Shown here piece after piece: positions 9,872 to 18,381 of a stretch of 64,000 bases of DNA (position 1 is its first letter; each line of letters opens with the position of its first letter). The DNA comes from Anaerolineaceae bacterium. Its GTDB lineage: Bacteria; Chloroflexota; Anaerolineae; Aggregatilineales; Phototrophicaceae. The stretch lies in assembly GCA_002699585.1 (NCBI GenBank), contig PABP01000023.1, positions 95,391 through 159,390 of the forward strand. Reading direction: 5' to 3'. A program made the position numbers and the translations under genes. The notes under the pieces are model-generated. The model ran no database searches. It saw only the letters and a program-made list of their open reading frames with translations, and was not told the DNA's origin.

Positions 9872-10912
9872 TCAGTCGTCGTCATTGCTAGAGCCACTGT
9901 CAGAGTTATTGTCGTTACTATTGTCATCATCATCGTTGTCATCATCGTCGTTGTCATCATCATCGTTGTCGTCATTATCATTGGTGTTGGTATTATCGTC
10001 GCTACCCCCACTGCTAGAGTTGTCATTGGTAGCACCATTACTATTGCTACCAGACCCGCTGGAGCCCCCACCATTTGATTCATTGGTGTTGGTATTTTCA
10101 TTGCTGGTGCCGTTGTTGCTTCCAGATTGTTCAATCACTAAGATAGTGCCACAGGCAACATCAATATCGATGAGGATGTTATGGCTTGTGCGCACTTCCC
10201 AGACAAGTATCTCGCCGTACTTGAGTGTCTGTTGAATGCTCGTGATGGTCGTGTTGGGATAGATGCTCAAAACACGCGCAATCGCATCTTCTTCCGTTAG
10301 CGGCGCACCACAGCCTGGGACAAAGGTCGCACTGGGTACGCTGACCTGCGTTGCAGACGGGACAACGGTCGGCGTCACCGAATTGTTTGATGTCATGGTC
10401 AGGGTTGCGGTCGGTGATGGCGATACTGTTAGAGTGACCCTTGGCGTTTCTGTCGGTGTTTTTGTTTGCGTCGAGGTTACCGTCAGGGTCAAAGTTGCTG
10501 TCGAGGTTGCAGAGCTATCCGGTACCAGCGTTTCTAGTGTCAATGTTGCGATAATGGCGTCGTCTTCCTCGGGTGGTAGATCCGGGCGCGACAGCATGAA
10601 CACGGTAACAGCCATCGTCAAGACAAGCATGACAGCCGCGATCAGAAGCTGATACGGTGGACGTCGACGTCGAATTGGCATGATCTTAGGACTGAGACTC
10701 TGTTGCAGCATCTTCTGCCAGACAATGTCTTGATCTTGCAGTAGTTCAGATTGTGTAATGCGCAAGCGTTGTACGACCTTGCTGGTCTCCAAAAGGGGGC
10801 GCAATCGGTCAGCAAATTGCGGGTACGCGCGCAGGCACTGCTCGATCGATTGGCCTGTAGCAATCCGGTTGATGCAATCGTCAAATGCGTCGGTGATGTT
10901 ATGTGCTGACAT
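9872..10912 (-). CDS. Membrane anti-sigma factor-like protein with extracytoplasmic PepSY domain
   Basis: A 346-residue protein. A cytoplasmic N-terminus (about 1-80, with a CLRAYPQFADRLRPLL motif common in ECF-associated regulators) precedes one transmembrane helix (about 88-108). Then come a Thr/Ser/Pro-rich extracytoplasmic linker (about 120-200), a PepSY-like domain (DAIARVLSIYPNTTITSI, LVWEVRTSHNI) and an Asn/Ser/Gly then Asp tail. Start ATG at 10912 is preferred: GGAG lies 8 bases upstream, while the GTG at 10921 overlaps the sigma stop (GTGA). Overlap with the sigma gene and the topology argue for an anti-sigma role; there is no recognisable ZAS zinc motif. The outer domain mirrors the secreted protein at 8494-9759. 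Confidence 0.72.
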   Translation of the reverse strand: MSAHNITDAFDDCINRIATGQSIEQCLRAYPQFADRLRPLLETSKVVQRLRITQSELLQDQDIVWQKMLQQSLSPKIMPIRRRRPPYQLLIAAVMLVLTMAVTVFMLSRPDLPPEEDDAIIATLTLETLVPDSSATSTATLTLTVTSTQTKTPTETPRVTLTVSPSPTATLTMTSNNSVTPTVVPSATQVSVPSATFVPGCGAPLTEEDAIARVLSIYPNTTITSIQQTLKYGEILVWEVRTSHNILIDIDVACGTILVIEQSGSNNGTSNENTNTNESNGGGSSGSGSNSNGATNDNSSSGGSDDNTNTNDNDDNDDDDNDDDDNDDDDNSNDNNSDSGSSNDDD

Positions 10913-10917
10913 ATTGT

Positions 10918-11487
10918 TCACTCCGGTTGCTCTGCGCTTAGGATCTGGCGGAGCGTATCTACTGCTCGGAATTGCAGTGACTTAATCGCGCTCACACTCC
11001 GATCCATGAGGTCAGCCGTCTCCTGTATGCTGAGCCCCTGAACAAAGCGCAAAATCAATACCTCTTGTTGTTCCGCAACGAGCATATTAAGGGCCTGCTT
11101 GACACGGTCAATTTGCATCGACTGAAATGCTACGTGTTCCGGGTTGCTCTCTGCAGAGCTCGGAATCCACTCACCCAACTCAGTAATGTTGATTCGCTTT
11201 TCCCGCCCGTAGTGGTCCGCGATTTTGTTGCGAGCCACCCGAAACAGCCATCCTCGAAGGTGCGAACTAGGCGGACTATTTCCGCTCAGTGCCACGAAAA
11301 AGTCTAGAAAGACTTCAGCAACGATGTCCTGTGCCTGCTCGCGATTATTCACTCTCAATCGGATGAACTGGAAAACAGGTGAAAAGTATCGCTCGTAAAT
11401 GGCACGCTGGGCATCAAGATCCTTATTACGCGCCTTCGATAACAAATTGTCGTCGGCTGCGACGTCTGGCAAAACAATAACAATCAT
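10918..11487 (-). CDS. ECF-type RNA polymerase sigma factor
   Basis: A 189-residue sigma-70 family ECF factor. Region 2 is seen as YFSPVFQFIRLRV... and DIVAEVFLDFF, and region 4 as LRFVQGLSIQETADLMDRS followed by the recognition helix SAIKSLQFRAV. Start ATG at 11487 is chosen (AGAGAAG upstream) because a start at 11520 would run into the end of the upstream gene (stop at 11501); the two genes are almost contiguous. It is followed by the anti-sigma gene with a 4-base overlap. A shared GAAACC-N16-GACT motif in front of the operon and of the downstream secreted protein suggests that the factor drives its own expression. Confidence 0.92.
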   Translation of the reverse strand: MIVIVLPDVAADDNLLSKARNKDLDAQRAIYERYFSPVFQFIRLRVNNREQAQDIVAEVFLDFFVALSGNSPPSSHLRGWLFRVARNKIADHYGREKRINITELGEWIPSSAESNPEHVAFQSMQIDRVKQALNMLVAEQQEVLILRFVQGLSIQETADLMDRSVSAIKSLQFRAVDTLRQILSAEQPE

Positions 11488-11500
11488 AAAGTCTACTTCT

Positions 11501-13027
11501 CTATGGGCCGGCAGCATCAATCAGCCAGATTTGGCTGTGCTCATCCTGATATACGAGTTGCATAGCCGGATCGGATTCCGCATCTTGAGAAAATGCTTCA
11601 TGATTATTATCGCTGACAACATATCGTGCGCCAAACATTTCTTGAATCAGTACGGATGGACGATCCACCAAACCCTGGGTAATCGCTACCCACTGGTTCC
11701 AGACAATAGGATTGGCAACCTGCAAATACGTCGGATCCAGCCCAACCAGATAGGCATTATGCGTATTATGGAAAAACAACCGCGTGAAGTCGTCCCAATC
11801 GGTCTGAAAAACCATCTCACCTAATTCAGTATTTTCGATTAACCAGGCGGAAGCGCCGCGCATGTAATCAAAATCCTTCGTAGCCTGAATATCGGCGTGA
11901 ACCTGCCTGACTGTCGAAATCGCTAACAGGAAGATCGGTAGAGCGAGCATGACAGGATAGGCACTTTTGTGAACAAACCGGGGCGTCCATGTTGGCAGGA
12001 TGTCGCGCCAGAGTATTGCCGAGCGCCCCCAGGCGATGGCGCAAAACAACAGGGCAAAAATCGGGTAATACTCGATGAATCGGCGTGATCGAAAAACCAT
12101 GTATAGCATGAGCAGCGTTACAAACAGCACCGTTGTTTCAATCTGGTCACGACCAACTTTGCGGAAACTGCCAGCCAGGATGCCCGCCGCCAGAGCCAGC
12201 AACGCCCCTAGCGAATTTTCCATGAGATCGCCAGTGGTGTAGGGATACCACTCATTACCGACACGAACGTTGGCGCCGATATCCACCTTCTCGCCCAGGT
12301 GGTCAACGATGAAGGCAATATTCTGAGGGAAGTATGGGTTTATCACCAATCCGAGGACTACCCCAGCAACCGTATAAGCCACGGGTCGCCAGAGAATACG
12401 GCGGTCAGTGATCCAGACGGCAACAGCATGCAGACCAACGATGGCGGGAAGCAACACAAATCCGTTGTAGAGCCAGGCGAAGGCAAAGGCCATGAGAATC
12501 AGCCAGAGATAGCGCCGCTGGAACAACACTTGCAGTGTAATGAGCAGAATCAATACAGCTGCGCCCTGGGTGCGGATCATCAGCATACGATAGAGAAATG
12601 GCGTCGATACAGCCACAATGCCGAGTGTCCAGAGCCATGCATAATGAACTTTGACTGTGCGCAGAAGGGACCAGAAAGCAACAGCGATTGCGCCAAAAAC
12701 CAGCGACTGCGCTAACTTTGCTCCAGTGATTCCACCAAGTGTCATAAAAGGTGCTACATACAGGTGATACAGCAGATGATGATCCACGAACTGCTCATTG
12801 CTGAGGATGGTCATCGGTAGCCAGGGAAAGTTCAGGCGCAAGCGGCCCTGCTCAATGATCTGGGCCGCAATGCGACTATGATAATAATCGTCTGTGCCAA
12901 TGAATCCTTCCACGCGGGTCAGCAGCACCAAAGCCAGCGTCAGCGCTAGCGAAAACAGCACTACACCCGTACTCCAAATGACGAGCTTGGATCGTGTTTC
13001 TTTCTCTGTTTTGACCAAATTATGCAT
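11501..13027 (-). CDS. Oligosaccharyltransferase/GT-C-like polytopic membrane protein
   Basis: About 508 residues with about 10-12 hydrophobic helices. Near the N-terminus the first large loop has GTDDYYHSR, resembling the DxD/YYH loop of STT3/AglB-type GT-C enzymes. The C-terminal soluble part has TDWDDFTRLFFHN, loosely similar in position to the WWDYG region but without the exact motif. Either the TTG at 13033 or the ATG at 13027 could start it; neither has a strong ribosome site. It is the first gene of the sigma/anti-sigma operon (14-base gap to the sigma ATG), so it is probably under the ECF promoter at 13068. Protein or lipid glycosylation is inferred. Confidence 0.65.
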   Translation of the reverse strand: MHNLVKTEKETRSKLVIWSTGVVLFSLALTLALVLLTRVEGFIGTDDYYHSRIAAQIIEQGRLRLNFPWLPMTILSNEQFVDHHLLYHLYVAPFMTLGGITGAKLAQSLVFGAIAVAFWSLLRTVKVHYAWLWTLGIVAVSTPFLYRMLMIRTQGAAVLILLITLQVLFQRRYLWLILMAFAFAWLYNGFVLLPAIVGLHAVAVWITDRRILWRPVAYTVAGVVLGLVINPYFPQNIAFIVDHLGEKVDIGANVRVGNEWYPYTTGDLMENSLGALLALAAGILAGSFRKVGRDQIETTVLFVTLLMLYMVFRSRRFIEYYPIFALLFCAIAWGRSAILWRDILPTWTPRFVHKSAYPVMLALPIFLLAISTVRQVHADIQATKDFDYMRGASAWLIENTELGEMVFQTDWDDFTRLFFHNTHNAYLVGLDPTYLQVANPIVWNQWVAITQGLVDRPSVLIQEMFGARYVVSDNNHEAFSQDAESDPAMQLVYQDEHSQIWLIDAAGP

Positions 13028-13067
13028 TTGCAAGCTTTCAGCATAGTTTCATGGATATCGTCAATGA

Positions 13068-13093
13068 AGTCTCGAAACAGTGCAAAAGGTTTC
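13068..13093 (-). promoter_or_regulatory. Predicted ECF sigma promoter, copy B
   Basis: On the minus strand: GAAACC (13093-13088), 16 bases, GACT (13071-13068), 40 bases before the first gene of the sigma operon. Thirteen contiguous bases (CGAAACCTTTTGC) are identical to copy A at 9810-9835, and the flanking ATTG and CATT bases also agree. Confidence 0.7.
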
Positions 13094-13114
13094 GATCAAT
13101 AAATAATGTCAATT

Positions 13115-13146
13115 CAAAAGAAGCACAAAGCCCTCGATTGAGGGCT
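13115..13146 (-). terminator. Hairpin terminator, leftward
   Basis: AGCCCTC-GATT-GAGGGCT perfect 7-bp stem. On the minus strand it is followed by TTTGTGCTTCTTTT. It would end transcription from the hypothetical gene at 13383-13838 before the ECF promoter. Confidence 0.55.
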
Positions 13147-13241
13147 CTACATTCTATCAAACTAGGGTTTAATGGCTTTATGACAATAAGACTTTAGAGA
13201 TCGCTTTGGGCATTATCGCCTCGCTGCTTATTCGCTTGTTT

Positions 13242-13277
13242 GATTGACCAACAGCATCTACACGTTGTGTAACCATA
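13242..13277 (-). repeat. Copy 2 of the 36-38 bp dispersed repeat
   Basis: On the minus strand it reads TATGGTTACACAACG, TGTA, GATGCTGTTGGTCAATC. The 17-base block is identical to 6518-6534 and the 15-base block to 8293-8307. It lies in the 355-base noncoding gap 13028-13382; the rest of that gap holds the ECF promoter, the hairpin at 13129-13146 and nothing else I can identify. Confidence 0.75.
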
Positions 13278-13382
13278 AACTCAAGCATACCAGAACACGC
13301 ATGATTACTATTGTGATGTTAGCATCTACCTAGGAGTTGTCGAGCAACAAGAACGACTAACCACGTTGCGTAAACTTATCTC

Positions 13383-13838
13383 TCATCTTAGGCGGCGTGC
13401 ATTGTCTTTAAACAGTGAAAGCGTGTGTTCGATAAGCTTATCCTGAGACACATTTTCGAACGTATCCCCAAAGGCACGATCAATAAAGCCCTCACGGGTA
13501 CGAGACTTACCATCTTGCGTAACACGTTCAATGGTATAAACCAACCGTCCTCGGGAGCGCACCGCTAAATTAAGTTCATCACGGCCACCATATTCAACCC
13601 GAATGTGCGCCGACGTATCTGTAACGTTAACCTGTACGTGTCGACCATGTTTACGCAATTCGACAGAAATTTTCTCAAAAGCAGGCTTGGCGACGCGTTG
13701 ATAGAATTGAGCCGCTTCCTCAACATCTTTTTGCGCGCTCTCCTTTTTCTCGATGGCCTTTTTTTCTTTTGCATCTTCTTTTAGCTGATTTTCCGAAAAG
13801 AAAGCCTCAAGATCACTTTTCCAACGATCACCACTCAT
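13383..13838 (-). CDS. Hypothetical charged protein, coiled-coil N-terminus
   Basis: 151 residues, not recognised. ATG at 13838 is chosen over the overlapping GTG at 13841 because AGGGA lies about 8 bases upstream. Residues about 15-45 are Lys/Glu/Ala-rich and likely a coiled coil. The C-terminal part (about 50-150) looks like a small alpha/beta domain with HVQVNVTDTSAHIRVEY and RLVYTIERV strands. There is no signal peptide or membrane segment, so it is probably cytoplasmic. Neighbours give no functional clue. Confidence 0.7.
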   Translation of the reverse strand: MSGDRWKSDLEAFFSENQLKEDAKEKKAIEKKESAQKDVEEAAQFYQRVAKPAFEKISVELRKHGRHVQVNVTDTSAHIRVEYGGRDELNLAVRSRGRLVYTIERVTQDGKSRTREGFIDRAFGDTFENVSQDKLIEHTLSLFKDNARRLR

Positions 13839-14071
13839 CACTCAATCCCTGTATTGCTGTTTATTAATGCTAAAGTAGATCAATAATCTATCTCATTAAA
13901 TTCTACTATAATCAAGCAGGCTTGCTCACAATGAACACCTGTTTTCAACTAAAAACACCTCCAAGTACGACATCCTTCACTATATTTGTAAAGTTAAATA
14001 GCCCACAATATAAGCAGCTTGCAATACAGCGTTCTTCATAGAAATCGAAGGATACAATTCAAAGGAACATC

Positions 14072-14734
14072 ATGAATGCCATTACCCATATAGAAAGCGA
14101 AGTACCCTTTGGGCATTCATTGTATGCTAGCCTCTATACACAAGGTTTGCAGCTAAAAGACATCCGCCACCAAGGAAACCTCGAATCTCGGTATCTGGCC
14201 TGGGAGACCGTACGCAAGCAGCAAAACCCATTCTTCTTGAAAGGAACCGGTTTTGAGGGATATTTGGTCGGTAAATGTCCAGATTCTCAGGCAGCTTTAG
14301 AAGCTATTTTGAATATAAATCAGAATATTCTGGATGCCATAGCCCGCCTATATCGATTTGAATACGGATTTCGTTCACGGTTATTCAAAACACTCACAAA
14401 AGAATCCGACGACCCTACTAGCATCAATGTATGGGCATCATACTTTGGAGCAGAATTGGGCAAACTTCGCATTCAAACTATTCATGACCCGGTTGCCCAA
14501 AAATTCCGTGACCAGACCTATCAGATCGTACACACGCTCCCACCCATGATATATAGAGAAGCAACAAATGATATTCTCCAGAAATATGCCATTGGTGCCG
14601 CAACTACCACGGGACAAAAAATTGATGTCACACTGAACATGTTGCCACCAAAGCAGCAAGATGCCTGGTTGGTCGCGGAAAATATCGGAGAATTTGGTCA
14701 TCCACTGGTACGGGATTTACTCATCAACCAATAG
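14072..14734 (+). CDS. Hypothetical protein, 220 aa
   Basis: Not recognised. AAAGGA lies 6 bases before the ATG. The protein is soluble and mixed alpha/beta, with aromatic-rich stretches (YRFEYGFRSRLF, VWASYFGAELG) and no signal peptide or transmembrane helix. It is monocistronic, between a leftward unknown gene and a convergent ABC permease, with a hairpin at 14755-14773 shared between the convergent genes. Confidence 0.7.
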   Translation: MNAITHIESEVPFGHSLYASLYTQGLQLKDIRHQGNLESRYLAWETVRKQQNPFFLKGTGFEGYLVGKCPDSQAALEAILNINQNILDAIARLYRFEYGFRSRLFKTLTKESDDPTSINVWASYFGAELGKLRIQTIHDPVAQKFRDQTYQIVHTLPPMIYREATNDILQKYAIGAATTTGQKIDVTLNMLPPKQQDAWLVAENIGEFGHPLVRDLLINQ

Positions 14735-14754
14735 CAGTCTCATCATAGCAAAGA

Positions 14755-14773
14755 AGCCCTCATTTTGAGGGCT
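14755..14773. terminator. Hairpin between convergent genes
   Basis: AGCCCTC-ATTTT-GAGGGCT. The minus-strand side is followed by TTCTTTG, so it best serves the leftward ABC permease gene. On the plus strand only short T runs follow. Confidence 0.6.
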
Positions 14774-14793
14774 TCCTACACTTATAGCATTTC

Positions 14794-15615
14794 TTATGCC
14801 TGTACGCGCCTTCGCTGCCAGGGCCACTCGCCAACCGTGATATTCCGCTGTTCGAAGAATACCAATGCAAGGCCAAAGAAGGCTACAGCAATAGTAAGCA
14901 ATACAGCCACATCGCCGAATTTGATGCCCTCTTCAAACACGGCAGTTGTCGAATCAAAGTAGTTGAAGATAGACAGTACCTTGATACCTTCAAGTGATTC
15001 TACAAGTGCCGCAATAGATTGCAGCAAATAGCTAACCAGATAGAAAGCGATCATGACTGTCACAGCTAACATTCGTGACGGCATGACAGTGGCGAAGAAC
15101 ATACTCATCGTCAGGATCGCAACCATCAATGGCCACGCACCCACCATAGCGACAAAAAGCTGTGGCAACGTTACATCTGTCTCTGTGGTCTGCTTGACGA
15201 GGCCTAAGGTCAAAGAGCACCCTACCCCAACAATCACCAACGTCAGGAGAGCAACAATCATCAGGCCAAGGGCCTTCATCGCCAGGATTTTCCAACGATG
15301 TAACGGCATCGCCATCACAAGTTCGAGCGTGCCATTCTCTTCTTCACCTGCTAACGTCCCGGTGCCCGCCATAATCACATACACGCCGAAGATAATCGGC
15401 AGGATTTGTACGGCCACAGACGCGATGAAACCAGCGAACGAGGCAATATCCATGCCCATCGCCCGGTAAATGGCAATCCCGGCTAGTCCCTGCATCTCGC
15501 TAGCAAATTCTGGATAGATAGCAATATACATTGAACCAAACATGGTCAATGCAATGCCCCACCCGATGATCGCCCAGCGGCGGGAGAAAACTTCGTGTTT
15601 GAGAAGGTTAAGCAT
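14794..15615 (-). CDS. ABC-2 type transporter permease
   Basis: 273 residues with six hydrophobic helices. The conserved AGEEENGTLELVMAMPLHRWKIL segment near residues 88-110 is typical of ABC-2 permeases. It overlaps the upstream ATPase gene by 8 bases, indicating a coupled two-gene exporter. The substrate is unknown; the family covers drug, antibiotic and lipid-linked glycan export. Confidence 0.88.
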   Translation of the reverse strand: MLNLLKHEVFSRRWAIIGWGIALTMFGSMYIAIYPEFASEMQGLAGIAIYRAMGMDIASFAGFIASVAVQILPIIFGVYVIMAGTGTLAGEEENGTLELVMAMPLHRWKILAMKALGLMIVALLTLVIVGVGCSLTLGLVKQTTETDVTLPQLFVAMVGAWPLMVAILTMSMFFATVMPSRMLAVTVMIAFYLVSYLLQSIAALVESLEGIKVLSIFNYFDSTTAVFEEGIKFGDVAVLLTIAVAFFGLALVFFEQRNITVGEWPWQRRRVQA

Positions 15616-16522
15616 GATGATTCACTCCATTGGGCTTGCGATCATAGAACGCAAGGAAAATCTCTTCTAAGGTAACGGGTGGCGTGTCAATATCAGTGAT
15701 GCCAAATGGCATAGCGACTTCTATCACCTGTGATAAGCCATCACGAACTTCCAGCATGATGGTATGGTCATCACGGCCTGTTTCAGTAACACCTTCCAGC
15801 GCAAAGGCATCTGTAGGCGGAATAGTCTCCAATGTCAGATGCAGACGCTTAAAGGATTGTGTCGTCAGGGCTTCGATGCGCTCCGTTTTGATGAGATGCC
15901 CTTCCCGAATGATCCCCACACGATCACAAACAGCCTGGACTTCTGGCAGAATATGCGAGGAAAAGAAGACCGTCCGTCCATCTTCTTTGACTTCCTGCAC
16001 CAGTTCCATCACCGTCTGCTGCACCAGTGGGTCAAGCCCGCTAGTCGGTTCGTCCAGAATGAGCAAATCCGGCTTATTCATGAAAGCCGCGACAATGCCG
16101 ATTTTCTGTTTATTACCGCGTGAGTACTCTTTCATACGCCGTGAAGGATCCAGATCCAGGCGCTCAAAGAGCTGGCGAAGATAAGTTGGATCAAGTACTT
16201 TTTCGTGGAGAGAAGCCAACATATCCAGAAAAGCCATACCCTTCATATTGCGATATAGACTCAGCTCACCCGGCAAATAGCCGATGCGTTTACGAATATC
16301 GACACCCTCTTTCTGGCAGTCCCGGCCAAATATCATGGCCTGACCGCCCGAAGGATGAATTACATCGAGCAATACACGCTGAGTCGTGGTCTTACCCGCT
16401 CCATTTGGGCCTAAGAAGCCAAAGACTTCGCCCTGCTCTACAGAGAGGTTAACATCCTCGATGCCTCGATGTCGCCCATAGTAGACAGATAAATTGTGAG
16501 TTTCGACGACAGGGTTTGTCAT
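15608..16522 (-). CDS. ABC transporter ATP-binding protein
   Basis: 304 residues. Walker A GPNGAGKT at 38-45, a degenerate signature YSRGNKQKIGIV in place of LSGGQ, then Walker B LLILDEPTSGLD and the H-loop SSHILPEV. GGAG lies about 8 bases before the ATG. A C-terminal extension after about residue 220 is typical of CcmA/DrrA-type exporters. It is the first gene of the two-gene operon with the permease. Confidence 0.92.
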   Translation of the reverse strand: MTNPVVETHNLSVYYGRHRGIEDVNLSVEQGEVFGFLGPNGAGKTTTQRVLLDVIHPSGGQAMIFGRDCQKEGVDIRKRIGYLPGELSLYRNMKGMAFLDMLASLHEKVLDPTYLRQLFERLDLDPSRRMKEYSRGNKQKIGIVAAFMNKPDLLILDEPTSGLDPLVQQTVMELVQEVKEDGRTVFFSSHILPEVQAVCDRVGIIREGHLIKTERIEALTTQSFKRLHLTLETIPPTDAFALEGVTETGRDDHTIMLEVRDGLSQVIEVAMPFGITDIDTPPVTLEEIFLAFYDRKPNGVNHHA

Positions 16523-16653
16523 AGTGTTGCTCCATGATCGCTTCGAGAAATAAACAAACGAATGGAATAGCCAACAAGCGTGTCGCCAATCTGGAGATGA
16601 TGTACTTCAGAAGGTGTCTTGGGGCAATTTCCTACACCATTAAACACCTAATT

Positions 16654-16687
16654 AGGAAGGCCCGACCCCCAATTATTAGGGGTTCCT
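16654..16687. repeat. Interrupted inverted repeat in the 16523-16705 gap
   Basis: AGGAA...CCCC and GGGG...TTCCT pair around a short AT loop, flanked by two CACCTAATTA copies (near 16646 and 16700). It may be the terminator of the leftward DUF1697 gene, but neither side has a clean T run. Confidence 0.4.
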
Positions 16688-16705
16688 AAAAATTTTCGCA
16701 CCTAA

Positions 16706-17248
16706 TTATTGTTTTTGTTCGAGTATAGCCAGCAATTTGTTCATAGTATTGAGATTTCGGCCAGTAGCAGAGATGCCCTTGAACATCGTCGCCGGATTGA
16801 GTTTTGAGCGCCCCATGCCCTCTGGGAAATAAATATAGGACACGTTATCTATGATCTTGATCGTTTCAGGCCCTTGTTGGTTTTCGAGTAGCAGCGTAAC
16901 GTCCTCTTCAGATGGCGACTCTGACAAGAAAGCAACCAGAACTTTTTTGGGATCATATTCTGCTTCATTACTGAAAGGATTGGCTTGATGCGCGGAAATG
17001 AAGGCATCAGCAGGTAGTACAAACAAATCGGTGTGGAACCCATGAGCCAATTCGATACTATCTTCGATCTGGCGTGCAATGTCGTTCTCATCGGTCAGAT
17101 CACTCTTGAAGACCACATTGCCACTCTGGAGCAAGGACACCACATCTTCAAAACCTAATTCACCATACAGCGCTCTCAGATCTGCCATCCTGATCTTCTT
17201 ATTGCCCCCCACATTGATACCTCGCAGCAGCGATACATAAATCGGCAT
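16706..17248 (-). CDS. DUF1697 family protein
   Basis: 180 residues, the usual length. The start MPIYVSLLRGINVGG and the LQSGNVVF segment near residue 40 are diagnostic of DUF1697, as is the C-terminal GRNLNTMNKLLAI. The ribosome site GAGGGG precedes the ATG. The protein is probably cytoplasmic, of unknown function, and monocistronic. Confidence 0.9.
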   Translation of the reverse strand: MPIYVSLLRGINVGGNKKIRMADLRALYGELGFEDVVSLLQSGNVVFKSDLTDENDIARQIEDSIELAHGFHTDLFVLPADAFISAHQANPFSNEAEYDPKKVLVAFLSESPSEEDVTLLLENQQGPETIKIIDNVSYIYFPEGMGRSKLNPATMFKGISATGRNLNTMNKLLAILEQKQ

Positions 17249-17493
17249 GATCTACTCTACCCCTCTATTTCACTCTCAACAAATGTCACAGAATGCACAA
17301 AAGCGGCCTACTGCTGAAGAACGCTCATTTCATATTAGCATTCGATATTCAGAATAAGCCAATGATGACCTAAGTACCTATGCATATTACTTGCGCTTAT
17401 GTCAAATTTCCCTCATACTATTACAGACTTCGTTACGGTCGACCTCAATAAATTATTACACGGATCTGGGACAAGTGATGAAGGGACATCGCT

Positions 17494-18381
17494 GTGTATT
17501 CACATTTCGAATCGAACAACCTCTCAACTACCATCCGTCGTGCTGTAGGCCAACTAACACCAACAGCAATCAAAGTTCCCGTACACAAACTAACTTTTGA
17601 CTTTGCGAATGCCTGGCGTTTGTACATTATGCGACAAGTTCCGATTCTAATTTTCCAAATGGGCAAAGTCGGGTCATCCAGTATCCTCACCTCTCTACTG
17701 GAGCATGGTTTACCTTTCACCATTCATGTTCACCGCCTAAACCCTAAGAATATCGATGCGCGAGCAGAGACGGTCGATAATGTCTTGCAGGCCAGTCATC
17801 TCGATAGTGAGCGATGGATTTACCAAAATATTACACAAAGCGATAAACCCGTTAAATACATCACCCTTGTAAGAGACCCGCTTGGGCGCGCAATGTCGCA
17901 CTACTTTGAAAATCTCTCATATATTACTGGGATAGAAAACGCAGAAACAGCTATTGCACTTCAAGAATTGCAAGCGATGTTCGTAGAAAAATATTTGTGG
18001 GAGATCATCGCCAAGGACTGGTTTGACGATGAATTAAAGCCTGTTTCAGGCATTAATGTCTATGAAACGCCATTTGACACGGAGACAGGTTACAGCATCT
18101 ACCAGCGCGACAATACCGAAGTGTTGTTGCTAAAATTGGAGATCAGTGACGAAGATAAGGAAAAAGCGATTGCTGACTTTGTTGGCGAACCAGATTTCAA
18201 ACTCAAACGCGCCAATGACACATCCCAGAAAAGCTACGCTGAGCTATACAGAGTATTTCGTAACACGATTGTGTTCCCACAAAGAGTCCTGGATAAAGTT
18301 TACTCTATGAAGATGGCACAGCACTTCTACACGGAGGAAGAAATACAGTACTACATGAAAAAGTGGCAACGCTCGGCATGA
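17494..18381 (+). CDS. Sulfotransferase-like protein of the capsular polysaccharide type
   Basis: 295 residues. FQMGKVGSSSI near 54-64 matches the 5'-phosphosulfate (PAPS) binding loop, and TLVRDPLGRAMSHYFEN near 127-143 matches the 3'-phosphate motif of sulfotransferases and PF10364-type capsule proteins. The start is a GTG with GAAGGGA upstream; an internal ATG at residue 46 is possible but would leave little sequence before the PAPS loop. A role in sulfating surface glycan is inferred from the family and the glycan-rich surroundings. Confidence 0.7.
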   Translation: MYSHFESNNLSTTIRRAVGQLTPTAIKVPVHKLTFDFANAWRLYIMRQVPILIFQMGKVGSSSILTSLLEHGLPFTIHVHRLNPKNIDARAETVDNVLQASHLDSERWIYQNITQSDKPVKYITLVRDPLGRAMSHYFENLSYITGIENAETAIALQELQAMFVEKYLWEIIAKDWFDDELKPVSGINVYETPFDTETGYSIYQRDNTEVLLLKLEISDEDKEKAIADFVGEPDFKLKRANDTSQKSYAELYRVFRNTIVFPQRVLDKVYSMKMAQHFYTEEEIQYYMKKWQRSA

